Assembly (NCBI RefSeq): GCF_006716765.1
Contig: NZ_VFPO01000001.1
Coordinates: forward strand, 2,542,001 to 2,606,000
Reading direction: 5' to 3'
DNA: 64,000 nucleotides
DNA from: Actinomadura hallensis
GTDB lineage: Bacteria; Actinomycetota; Actinomycetes; Streptosporangiales; Streptosporangiaceae
Shown here: in pieces, positions 43,558-51,306 of the stretch
Position numbering within the stretch: the stretch's first letter is position 1
Layout: every line of letters starts with the position of its first letter
The notes under the pieces: model-generated
Database searches by the model: none
Told to the model about the DNA's origin: nothing
What the model saw: the letters and a program-made list of their open reading frames with translations, nothing else
Program-made: the position numbers and the translations under genes

Positions 43558-44847
43558 CTAAATGGCGGCCCGGAAGTCCTCCTGGGTGACGGGTTCGGTG
43601 CGCGCGGACTCGGCGAAGCGGCTCGCCGCCGGGACCTCCTGGCCGCCGGTCCCGCCCGCGCCGCCGTGCCGCGCGGTCTCGCCCCACCCGTGCCCGGGGG
43701 ACACGACGTTGTCCGGCGCCGCGTCGGAGCCGGACCCGTACAGGTAGGAGCCGAGCCCGATCAGGAGGCGCTGCACGTCCTGCTGCGGGCGGACCACGAG
43801 CCGCACGAACTGGCTCGTCGACCCCAGCTTGTTGCCGCACTCGCGGATGAACACCCCGTGGTGGGCGATCAGGTGGTCGCGCAGCGCGACGCCGTCCCTG
43901 CCGTCCGGCAGCTTGACCATGATGAAGTTCCCTTGCGACGGGAAGACCTTCAGCCCCGGCAGGGCCGCGAGCTGCTGCGCCATCATCATCCGGTCGCGGG
44001 ACAGCAGCCGCAGGCTCTCCTGGTACTCCGCACCGTGCTCGCGCAGCAGGAACACCACGACCTCGGCGAAGGAGTTCAGGTTCCACTTCGGCAGCGCCGC
44101 CCGGACGGTCTGCGCCAGCGCCGGGTTCGCCACCATGTAGCCGAACCGGATGCCGTGCAGGCCGAAGTTCTTGCCGAGGCTTTTCAACACGATCACGTTG
44201 GGGCGGATGCGGGCCTCGTCGGCGACGCTGGGGTGCGCCTCGGCGTCGACGAAGTCGAGGAACGACTCGTCTACCACGACGAGGTCCAGGTCGATCAGCA
44301 GGTCCAGCAGCCGGACGACCTCGCGGCGCGGGACGTAGCCGCCGTCGGGGTTGTTCGGGTTGCAGATGACGGCGACGCGCGAGCCGCGGGTGCGGACGAA
44401 GTGCACGAACGCGTCCACGTCGAACTCGAAGCCGCACAGCTCGTGCAGCTGGAACATGTCGACGCGCTTGCCGGTCTCCATCGGCTGGTCCGTCCAGCGC
44501 CCGAACGTCGGGATCGGGGTGGCGAGGCTCTCGCGCACCAGCAGGTGGTCGATCCAGGTGATCAGCTCCGTGGACCCGTTGCCCATCACCACCGTCTGCG
44601 GGTTGTGCCCGAGCACCGAGCACAGCTCCGCGGTGATCGTGTCGGCGTCGCTCGGGTAGTACTTGAGGATCTGCTCCATGGCCCCGGCGAGCTGGGAGAA
44701 CATCCCGGGCGTCGGGAAGTAGGGATTGCAGGGGATGCAGAAGTCGACCAGGTCCTGCCGTCCCGCCGAGGCCCGCTGGAGGGCGAAGAAGGACGGGCTG
44801 TGCGCGTTCTTGCGCAGCAAGCTCGGATCGATCGATTCCGATGACAC
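43558..44847 (-). CDS. PLP-dependent class I/II aminotransferase (HisC/CobD-like)
   Basis: 429 residues, fold type I. LVDFCIPCNPYFPTPGM at the start, GNGSTELITWIDHLLV, ICNPNNPDGGYVPRREV, LVVVDESFLDFVD and LKSLGKNFGLHGIRFGY with the PLP-binding Lys are all in order. It resembles histidinol-phosphate aminotransferases and threonine-phosphate decarboxylases; neither his nor cobalamin genes are nearby. The C-terminal ~50 residues are Gly/Ala-rich and not part of the fold. The GTG at 44847 is chosen because GGAG lies 8 bases upstream; the ORF is open further. It lies downstream of paaX on the same strand (189-bp gap). Confidence 0.82.
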   Translation of the reverse strand: MSSESIDPSLLRKNAHSPSFFALQRASAGRQDLVDFCIPCNPYFPTPGMFSQLAGAMEQILKYYPSDADTITAELCSVLGHNPQTVVMGNGSTELITWIDHLLVRESLATPIPTFGRWTDQPMETGKRVDMFQLHELCGFEFDVDAFVHFVRTRGSRVAVICNPNNPDGGYVPRREVVRLLDLLIDLDLVVVDESFLDFVDAEAHPSVADEARIRPNVIVLKSLGKNFGLHGIRFGYMVANPALAQTVRAALPKWNLNSFAEVVVFLLREHGAEYQESLRLLSRDRMMMAQQLAALPGLKVFPSQGNFIMVKLPDGRDGVALRDHLIAHHGVFIRECGNKLGSTSQFVRLVVRPQQDVQRLLIGLGSYLYGSGSDAAPDNVVSPGHGWGETARHGGAGGTGGQEVPAASRFAESARTEPVTQEDFRAAI

Positions 44848-45036
44848 GAAAGGTGCTCCTCGCGCGCAGGGACGCCCGCCCGGCCGGGTGGGCGGCGTCC
44901 GGCCGTCTCGTCCGCCGGGCCGGGCCCGTTCGTGCCCGTCCGCCAGAGGTACGGTCCGGCCGCCTCCGGGGTTCAGCACGGCTTCCGCGGCCGGGTGCCG
45001 CGCGGCCGCCGCCGGCGCGGACCCCGGCACGGGCGG

Positions 45037-45885
45037 TCAGCGCCGCGGGGCGTCGGCCTCCAGGAGCTCGCGGAGCCGCTCGGTCGCGGCCGGTTCGAGC
45101 GCGGCGAACCGCTCCCGGTACAGGGCGGTGGACGCGGCGGCGGGCCAGTCGTCCGGGAGGTGCTCGGCGGGCAGCCCGGGGTCGGTGCGCAGGAGCTGCA
45201 GCCAGTCGGCGCCGAGGAGGGTGAGGCGGGACAGCGGACGCCCGGAGACCGCGCGGTCGGGCTTCCACGTGGCGATGAACGACTCGTGCTCGGCGCGGAT
45301 GGCGTCGACGTCCCACGCCCGGTGCAGGAGCCTCGCCACGTCGGTGCCCTCCACGGGGACGGAGTAGAACCCGTCGGCCAGCTCCGCCAGCTCGGCGAAC
45401 TCCGGGCCCTGGAAGACGGCGGCGATGTCGACGCGTCCCGGCGCGATCCACAGCCCGTCCCGCAGCCCGCCGAACCCGGCCCACACCAGCCGGGCGCGGA
45501 TCTGGTGGCGCAGGTCGCGGCGGCTCTCCGGCATCGAGTAGCTGAGCAGCGTCCACTGGCCGTCCGGGTGGGTGAACGGCGCCGGCGAGTCGACCCGGGG
45601 CCTGGCCTCGCGCAGCAGCTCCTCGGCCCACGGGGTGAGGGAGAAGCGGGCCGTGCGGCCCTCCCGGACGCGGGTGAGCAGGCCCCGGCGCGTCATCCGC
45701 GCGAGCGTGGCGCGCCCGGCGGCCTCCGCCACCCCGAGGTCGCCGAGCAGGTGCAGGAAGACGCGGGAGCTGATCGGCGGGTACCCGCGGTCCAGGACGA
45801 GCGCGCCGAGGAAGCTGAACAGCAGCCGCTGCGGGGCGCGCGGCCGCGGCCGCAGGGCCGGAGACCCGTCCCGTCCGGCGGTCAT
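45037..45885 (-). CDS. PaaX-family transcriptional regulator
   Basis: 282 residues: an N-terminal winged helix (PPISSRVFLHLLGDLGVAEAAGRATLARMTRRGLL), a central domain (GQWTLLSYSMPESRRDLRHQIRARLVWAGFGGLRDGLWI) and the C-terminal PaaX-C region. PaaX proteins repress aromatic catabolism and are released by aryl-CoA esters, which fits the ring-cleavage operon at 47-51 kb. Good ribosome-binding site (GGGAGGGCGAGG). Divergent from the IclR gene; the 198-bp gap holds two different inverted repeats. Confidence 0.88.
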   Translation of the reverse strand: MTAGRDGSPALRPRPRAPQRLLFSFLGALVLDRGYPPISSRVFLHLLGDLGVAEAAGRATLARMTRRGLLTRVREGRTARFSLTPWAEELLREARPRVDSPAPFTHPDGQWTLLSYSMPESRRDLRHQIRARLVWAGFGGLRDGLWIAPGRVDIAAVFQGPEFAELAELADGFYSVPVEGTDVARLLHRAWDVDAIRAEHESFIATWKPDRAVSGRPLSRLTLLGADWLQLLRTDPGLPAEHLPDDWPAAASTALYRERFAALEPAATERLRELLEADAPRR

Positions 45886-46010
45886 GCCTCGCCCTCCCGT
45901 CTCGTCGTCCGCGCGCCCGCCGCGCCCCGGCCCCCGGCGGCGGGGCCCGGGGCGGTGTGCGCGAGCGCCCCCACAGTGTGCCGTGGACGTCCCGGCGCCG
46001 GGGCGGTGCT

Positions 46011-46035
46011 CATACGGCGGTCAGTTGTCCGTATG
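46011..46035. promoter_or_regulatory. Inverted repeat CATACGG-N11-CCGTATG
   Basis: Perfect 7-bp arms (46011-46017, 46029-46035) in the paaX/iclR divergent region, overlapping the GTCC-N7-GGAC site. Candidate operator for PaaX or the IclR protein. Confidence 0.5.
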
Positions 46036-46041
46036 ATGGAC
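46027..46041. promoter_or_regulatory. Putative IclR operator GTCC-N7-GGAC over the iclR -10
   Basis: GTCCGTATGATGGAC. The embedded TATGAT (46032-46037) is a good -10 for the IclR gene, so binding would shut off the gene. The same layout, GTCCGTTAAACGGAC, occurs at 51130-51144 before the catabolic operon. Confidence 0.6.
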
Positions 46042-46083
46042 AGGACATTCGAAGGGCGCGTGCGGACGGCGAGGGGACGATCG

Positions 46084-46893
46084 ATGCCACGACAGGGCAC
46101 CGGACCTGACTTCATCGAGGCGCTGGCCCGGGGTCTCGACGTCATCACCGCCTTCGAGCCCCGGCGCCCGGTGATGTCGCTGGCGCAGGTCGCCGAGGCG
46201 ACCGGGCTCGCCCGGCCGACCGCCCGCCGCATTCTGCTGACCCTCCGCGAACTCGGCTACGTGCGGGTGGAGGACGGAGGATACGCCCTCACCCCCCGCG
46301 TCCTCGACCTCGGGGTGTCCTACGTCCGGTCGATGGGCCTGTGGGACGTGGCGCGCCCCCACATGGAGCGGCTCGTGGAGCGGACGAACGAGTCGTGCTC
46401 GATCGCGCAGCTCGACGGGTCCGACATCGTCTACGTCGCGCGCGTCTCCGTCCCGAAGATCGTCGCGCTGGCGGTGCAGATCGGGACGCGGTTCCCCGCC
46501 CTGCAGACCTCGCTCGGCAAGGTGCAGCTCGCGGCGCTGGACCCCGAGGAGGTCGACCGGATCCTGGCCGAGCCGAGCCGCTCGGGCCTGGAGCCGCGCG
46601 TCCACCTGTCCAAGGAGGAGCGCGACGCGGAGCTGCGGGAGGTCCGGGCGCGCGGGTGGGCGATGACCGACGAGCAGCTCGCGCGCGGCATCCGCTCGGT
46701 GGCGGCGCCGCTGCGGGACGGCTCGGGCCGGGTCATCGCGGGCATCAACGTCAACACCCACGCGGCCGAGACGCCCGTCGAGCGGCTCGTGGAGGAGTAC
46801 CTGCCGCTGCTGCTGCACACGGCGGGGGAGATCAGCGCGGACTTCGCGCGGCTGGAGACCGTCCCGCACGTCACCCGGCCGGCCGCGGGGTGA
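46084..46893 (+). CDS. IclR-family regulator (PcaR/PobR type)
   Basis: 269 residues: helix-turn-helix (MSLAQVAEATGLARPTARRILLTLRELGYV) and effector domain (ESCSIAQLDGSDIVYVARV, GTRFPALQTSLGKVQLAALD, INVNTHAAETPVERLVEEYLP). This subgroup (pca/pob regulators) senses protocatechuate-type aromatic acids or beta-ketoadipate. The ATG at 46084 has AGGGGA 6 bases upstream and follows the TATGAT -10 by ~46 bases; an upstream ATG at 46033 lies in the -10. Its end overlaps the convergent dehydrogenase gene by 23 bp. Confidence 0.9.
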   Translation: MPRQGTGPDFIEALARGLDVITAFEPRRPVMSLAQVAEATGLARPTARRILLTLRELGYVRVEDGGYALTPRVLDLGVSYVRSMGLWDVARPHMERLVERTNESCSIAQLDGSDIVYVARVSVPKIVALAVQIGTRFPALQTSLGKVQLAALDPEEVDRILAEPSRSGLEPRVHLSKEERDAELREVRARGWAMTDEQLARGIRSVAAPLRDGSGRVIAGINVNTHAAETPVERLVEEYLPLLLHTAGEISADFARLETVPHVTRPAAG

Positions 46894-47836
46894 GGACGAT
46901 CCGCCCCTCCGCCGTGCCGTCGGCCTGGCGCCGCCACGCCGCCGCGGCGTCGTCCAGGGGCACGGCCTCGTGCGCGACCGCCAGCCGCCCGGCGGCGGCC
47001 TCCCCGGCGACGAACGCGACGGCCTCGGCCCGCTGCCGCGGCGTCAGCTCGTTGTTGGTGTAGCCGAGCAGCCGCAGCGACTTCGAGCGGATGGTGGACG
47101 AGTCGATCGGGCTGGTCTCGTCCGCGGAGCCGCCGAGGTTGACGATCCGCCCGCCCGGGCGCAGCGTCCGCGCCGCGGCCGCGGCCGGGACGCCGAACAG
47201 CGGGTCCAGCACCAGGTCGGCGGGTCCGTCGGCGGCGTCGGCGAAGCGGCGGGCCAGCTCGGCGGCGTCGCCGGTGTCCAGCGCGACGACCGCGTCCGCC
47301 CCCGCCCGCCGCGCCCGCTCCCGCGCGGCGGGGGAGCGGGCGCCCGCGATGATCCGCCGCGCGCCCGCCGTCCGGGCGAGCTGCACGGCGGCCTGGCCGA
47401 CGACGCCGCCGGCGCCGAGCACGATGACCTGCTCGCCTTCGGCGAGTTCGCCCCGCCAGTTCATCGCCATGTGCGCGGCGACCGCCGAGAGCCCGAGCGC
47501 GGCCAGCTCCACCGGGTCGACGCCGTCCGGCAGCTCGACGAGATCGTCTGCCGGGACGGCGGCTGTCTCGGCCATGCTGCCGTCGCCGGGCGCCATCCCG
47601 GCGCGGGTCGGGAACCACACCGTCCGGCCGCCGGCGGTGCCCACGCCCTGGACGCCCGGCACGTACGGCGTCGCGGGCTTCCCGAAGTAGGACGTCCCGG
47701 TCGCGCACAGCAGGTCGAGCGGCGTGATCGGCGCGGCGACGACCTCCACGAGGACCTCGCCGTCGCCGGGTGCGGGCGCGTCGCGTTCGGCGACCACCGG
47801 CGGCCGGCCGCACTCGCGTATCTCGGCGGCGCGCAC
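46871..47836 (-). CDS. Zinc-binding-type dehydrogenase/quinone reductase (MDR family)
   Basis: 321 residues. GroES-like N-terminal domain (APAPGDGEVLVEVVAAPITPLDLL) and Rossmann domain with VIVLGAGGVVGQAAVQLA. Structural and catalytic zinc cysteines are absent, so it belongs with NADPH:quinone oxidoreductase/enoyl reductase-like MDRs. It is last in the caiB-ccl-ligB-ligA operon: the GTG starts 1 bp before the ligA stop region ends. In the pathway it might reduce an enone or enol of the ring-cleavage product; this is inference. Confidence 0.85.
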   Translation of the reverse strand: MRAAEIRECGRPPVVAERDAPAPGDGEVLVEVVAAPITPLDLLCATGTSYFGKPATPYVPGVQGVGTAGGRTVWFPTRAGMAPGDGSMAETAAVPADDLVELPDGVDPVELAALGLSAVAAHMAMNWRGELAEGEQVIVLGAGGVVGQAAVQLARTAGARRIIAGARSPAARERARRAGADAVVALDTGDAAELARRFADAADGPADLVLDPLFGVPAAAAARTLRPGGRIVNLGGSADETSPIDSSTIRSKSLRLLGYTNNELTPRQRAEAVAFVAGEAAAGRLAVAHEAVPLDDAAAAWRRQADGTAEGRIVLTPRPAG

Positions 47837-47837
47837 G

Positions 47838-48200
47838 TCAGGTCGCGATGTCGGGGTAGGGAAGCGTCATGTGCGACAGCTTCCGCGCGTACTCCAGCTG
47901 AAACCCGAGCGGCTCGTCGTAGTCGCGCTCGAACATCGCGATGAACAGCGTCAGCGTGAGGAACGGGTGCGCGCCCAGCTCGAACAGCCTCGGGTAGTCG
48001 TGCCCGGCGAGGGCGGCGCGCTCGTCGTCGTCGAAGCGCAGCCAGGTGCTCGACTCGCCCCCGTGGCAGTTGAGGATGCGGTTGGCCTGTTCCCGCTCCC
48101 ACCACGCGACGGTCTCCTCCGGCTCGTTCCGGTAGCGCTCGACGAGCTCGGGGTCGCGGTCGACGGTGAAGAGGAACTTGTTCAGCAGGTACTTGCTCAC
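47838..48200 (-). CDS. Extradiol dioxygenase alpha subunit (LigA family)
   Basis: 120 residues, all-helical LigA domain: KYLLNKFLFTVDRDPELVERY, then FEL-GAHPFLTLTLFIAMFERD. In protocatechuate 4,5-dioxygenase the alpha subunit caps the active site of the beta subunit. The GTG start at 48200 overlaps the ligB stop (GTGA). The order ligB then ligA is the reverse of Sphingobium ligAB. Confidence 0.85.
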   Translation of the reverse strand: MSKYLLNKFLFTVDRDPELVERYRNEPEETVAWWEREQANRILNCHGGESSTWLRFDDDERAALAGHDYPRLFELGAHPFLTLTLFIAMFERDYDEPLGFQLEYARKLSHMTLPYPDIAT

Positions 48201-49060
48201 TTGCCCGCTCCGTTCGGGTACCAGGTGAAGTACGCCTCCATCGTGTGGAACAGGTCGTAGGTGTCGACGTAGTCGGCCTTCCGGCCCTCGCCCGCGACGC
48301 CCATCATCAGCATGAAGTCCATGAACCCGTGGGTGGCGTTGCCGGGCGCGTGCAGGCTGTCGAGCGTCACCTCCGACAGGCAGCCCTCCAGGTCGCCGGT
48401 CGCGATCCACTCCACGGCCTTCGCGTCGAACTCGGGGTCGGGCCCGTGCGGGCCGAACTGGCGCGGTCCGCCCAGCTCCAGCGACAGGTGCCCGGTCCCG
48501 ATGATCGCGACCCGCTGGTTCCCGGGCCACGCCTCGACCAGCTCCCGGATCGTCTTGCCGAGCTGCACGAACCGCTTCGGCTGCGGCAGCGGCGGCGCGA
48601 AGATGTTGGTGTAGACGGGCACGATCGGCAGGTCGTTCTGCGGGCGCAGCGTGATGATCGGGCACGTGATCGAGTGGTCGATGCGCAGCTCGTTGGAGAA
48701 CGCCAGGTCGAAGCCCGCGTCGATGCCCTCCCGCAGCAGGTACGCCGACAGCTCCTCGTGGCCCTTCATCAGCATCCGCGGGAGCCCGAACTCGCGTTCC
48801 TCGTTGTACCAGTTGGCGTCGTAGAACGGCGCCTTGCCGATGAGGAACTGCGGCATGTTGTCCAGCCAGAGCTGGTGGAAGTGGTCGGACCCGACCATCA
48901 CCAGGACGTCGGGCCGGGCCCGCGTGAGCGTCTCGCGGAACGCCTCCACCTTGCGGACCCACTCGTCGGCGAAGCCGGGCCGGTCCTCCCCGGTCGCCGT
49001 GCTCGCGCGGTAGTAGAAGGGATGGTGGGTCGAGGCGATCACAGCGACCAGTTCAGCCAT
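48197..49060 (-). CDS. Class III extradiol ring-cleavage dioxygenase, beta subunit (LigB family)
   Basis: 287 residues. Iron-ligand and catalytic positions are visible: ASTHHPFYY near residue 10, MVGSDHFHQLW, ELRIDHSITCPI and IGTGHLSLELGG. The protein opens a catecholic ring next to the diol using Fe(II) and O2. Family members act on protocatechuate, gallate and methylgallate; which one applies here cannot be read from sequence. It overlaps its upstream neighbour (citryl-CoA-lyase-like) by 8 bp and ligA by 4 bp. Confidence 0.88.
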   Translation of the reverse strand: MAELVAVIASTHHPFYYRASTATGEDRPGFADEWVRKVEAFRETLTRARPDVLVMVGSDHFHQLWLDNMPQFLIGKAPFYDANWYNEEREFGLPRMLMKGHEELSAYLLREGIDAGFDLAFSNELRIDHSITCPIITLRPQNDLPIVPVYTNIFAPPLPQPKRFVQLGKTIRELVEAWPGNQRVAIIGTGHLSLELGGPRQFGPHGPDPEFDAKAVEWIATGDLEGCLSEVTLDSLHAPGNATHGFMDFMLMMGVAGEGRKADYVDTYDLFHTMEAYFTWYPNGAGK

Positions 49061-49871
49061 GACGGTCTCCGGGGGTGTAGGGATCGGGGGCGACGGGCCT
49101 GTTGTTCAGGTCCACCGACAGGAAGATCTCGTTGCCGACCGGGCGGCGCAGCTCCTCGGCGAGCTGCCCGATCAGCCCGGCGGTGCGGGCCAGCAGCGCG
49201 AAGCCGCGCAGCAGCTCCAGCGGCAGCCCGAGGTCGGCGAGCGCGGCGCCGCACACGCCGGCGCCGTTGAGCGGCAGCTTCTTGCCGAGCACCCGCGGGT
49301 GCACGCGGCCGATCGCGGCGAACAGCGACAGGTGCGGCCCGAACAGCCCCTCCTCGGCGGCGATCCGCATCAGCCGCGGGGTGCGGGGGTCGCCGTCCTT
49401 GTGGACGTGGTGGCCGAGCCCGGGGACGAACCGCTTCGCCTCGCGTTCCGCGCGGACGGTCCGCAGCGCGAGCGCGTCCCATTCCTCGTCGGTGGCGGGC
49501 GGTTTGCCGTCCACGGAGTCCAGCACGGCGTGTAGGAAGCGGCCGGTGTCCTCGGTGACGCCGAGGAACCGGGATCCGCCGCCGAGCAGCCCGGCGGCGA
49601 GGGCGCCCTGCACCGAGTCGGGCGCCGACAGGTACGTCAGCCGGGTGACGATCGCGGTCGGGGTGAAGCCGTGGTCGGCGAGCGCGGCGAGGACGGCCTC
49701 GAACACGCGGGTCTCGCCGGGCCCGGGGCGCCGCTGCGTCGCGAGCCAGAAGGCCAGCTCGCCGAACCCGACCTCGCCCATCACGTCCTCGGCGAGATCG
49801 TGGCCCAGCAGCGTGATCCTGTCCCGGCTGGACGCGCCGAGCGCGGTCGGGTACTCGGGACGCTCAGCCAC
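49053..49871 (-). CDS. Citryl-CoA lyase / citrate-synthase-like protein
   Basis: 272 residues, matching the C-terminal citrate-synthase-like domain of ATP-citrate lyase and stand-alone citryl-CoA lyases rather than full-length citrate synthase (~430). KRFVPGLGHHVHKDGDPRTPRL has the conserved His motif, and LPLNGAGVCGAALADLGLP the second. Known enzymes split citryl-CoA to acetyl-CoA and oxaloacetate. Next to a CoA transferase and an extradiol dioxygenase, it may cleave the CoA ester of a citrate-like ring-cleavage product. GTG start at 49871, 8-bp overlaps at both ends. Confidence 0.82.
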   Translation of the reverse strand: MAERPEYPTALGASSRDRITLLGHDLAEDVMGEVGFGELAFWLATQRRPGPGETRVFEAVLAALADHGFTPTAIVTRLTYLSAPDSVQGALAAGLLGGGSRFLGVTEDTGRFLHAVLDSVDGKPPATDEEWDALALRTVRAEREAKRFVPGLGHHVHKDGDPRTPRLMRIAAEEGLFGPHLSLFAAIGRVHPRVLGKKLPLNGAGVCGAALADLGLPLELLRGFALLARTAGLIGQLAEELRRPVGNEIFLSVDLNNRPVAPDPYTPGDRHG

Positions 49872-51078
49872 GGCCGCCGCCCTCCTCTCCGGGTCCCCGG
49901 CGGCCGTTCCGCCAGGGCTCGGCCAGCCACTTGCGCAGTTCGGCGCCGTGCTCGTCCAGCCCGGGCGGCGGCAGCCGGTACGTCGCGGGCGTGCGGGAGA
50001 GGCGGATGGGGTGCCGGGTGGTGGGCACGGCCTGCTCGCCCTCCCCGACCACGACGACCGGGTCCAGCTCGAACCGCTCGGCCATCGCGAACCCGCCGTC
50101 GATCGTGTTGATCGGGCCGCTCGGCACGCCGGCCTCCACGAGCAGCTCGAACCACTCGACGGCGCCGCGCAGCTTCAGCCGCTCCACCAGGATCGGGCGC
50201 AGCTCGGCGCGGTTGGCGGTCCGGTCGGCGTTGGTCGCGAAGCGCGGGTCGTCCGGCACGTCCGGGATGCCGAGGACCTCGCACAGCCGCCGGAACTGCC
50301 GGTCGTTGGCGGCCGTGACGATGAGGTCGTTGTCGGCGGTCGGCAGCGGCTCGTAGGGGAACACGCTCGGGTGCGCGTTGCCCATCCGGTACGGGACGGT
50401 GTCGCCGGCGACGTACGCCGAGCTGTGGTTGACCAGCCCGGTCAGCGCCGACGACAGCAGGTTCACCTCGACGAGCTGGCCCTCGCCGGTCGCGTCGCGG
50501 TGCCGCAGCGCCGCCAGGATGCCGATCACGGCGTGGTTGCCGGCCATCACGTCGAACACCGAGATCCCCGCCCGGTAGGGCGGCCCGTCCGGGTCGCCGG
50601 TCAGGCTCATCAGCCCCGAGATCGCCTGCACCATCAGGTCGTAGCCGGGGACGTCGCGGCCGGCGCCGGACCCGAACCCGGTGATCGAGCTGTAGACGAC
50701 GCCGGGGTTGTCGGCGCGCACCGAGTCGTAGTCGAGGCCGAACCTCGCCATCCCGCCCGGCTTGAAGTTCTCGATCAGCACGTCGGCGCGCCGCGCCAGC
50801 TCGCGCGCGGCCCGCGCGTCCCGCTCGTCCCGCAGGTCGAGGGCGATCGAGCGCTTGCCCCGGTTGACGCCGAGGTAGTACGTCGACACCTCGCCGCGGG
50901 CGGGCGGCGTCCACGACCGCGTGTCGTCGCCCCGGGGGCCCTCCACCTTGATCACTTCCGCGCCCAGGTCGGCCAGCAGCATCGTGGCGTAGGGCCCGGC
51001 CAGGATCCGGGAGAAGTCCGCCACCAGCAGCCCCGCCAGGGGACCGCCGGGCCCGTCGCGCTCGGTGTCGTCCGTCAT
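49864..51078 (-). CDS. CaiB/BaiF class III CoA transferase
   Basis: 404 residues. LLVADFSRILAGPYATMLLADLGAEVIKVEGP at the N-terminus and GYDLMVQAISGLMSLTGDPDGPPYR with a conserved Asp region are typical. These enzymes move CoA between carboxylic acids. It is first in the operon caiB-ccl-ligB-ligA-mdr. The ATG at 51078 is chosen because AAGGGAG lies 4 bases upstream; the ORF is open further, across the promoter. The paired operator at 51129-51155 lies 50-77 bases upstream. Confidence 0.88.
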   Translation of the reverse strand: MTDDTERDGPGGPLAGLLVADFSRILAGPYATMLLADLGAEVIKVEGPRGDDTRSWTPPARGEVSTYYLGVNRGKRSIALDLRDERDARAARELARRADVLIENFKPGGMARFGLDYDSVRADNPGVVYSSITGFGSGAGRDVPGYDLMVQAISGLMSLTGDPDGPPYRAGISVFDVMAGNHAVIGILAALRHRDATGEGQLVEVNLLSSALTGLVNHSSAYVAGDTVPYRMGNAHPSVFPYEPLPTADNDLIVTAANDRQFRRLCEVLGIPDVPDDPRFATNADRTANRAELRPILVERLKLRGAVEWFELLVEAGVPSGPINTIDGGFAMAERFELDPVVVVGEGEQAVPTTRHPIRLSRTPATYRLPPPGLDEHGAELRKWLAEPWRNGRRGPGEEGGGRG

Positions 51079-51128
51079 CCGGCTCCCTTGCTCGCCCGTC
51101 ACTTGAAACGCCGGTCCGCCCCGCAGGG

Positions 51129-51155
51129 CGTCCGTTAAACGGACGGTCGTCCGTT
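51129..51155. promoter_or_regulatory. Operator cluster: 17-bp palindrome plus a third half-site
   Basis: CGTCCGTT-A-AACGGACG (51129-51145) is a perfect palindrome, followed 2 bases later by another CGTCCGTT (51148-51155). The core GTCC-N7-GGAC equals the site on the iclR promoter. It lies just downstream of a possible caiB promoter (minus-strand TTGACC 51192-51187, CAGAAT 51167-51162, 19-bp spacer). A further CGGAC-ATCA-GTCCG is at 51252-51265 before the divergent amidohydrolase. Confidence 0.72.
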
Positions 51156-51306
51156 GCCTCGATTCTGCCACGGCGTCATCCGGCCGGGTCAAGTGGTTGA
51201 CAGTTTGACGACCGCTCGGAAGAGTGGCCGTATGCAGGGTTGACCGTAGAGCGGACATCAGTCCGTGCTGCTCCGGGCGGAGTCCCGAGGACGAGGAGTG
51301 CTAGCG

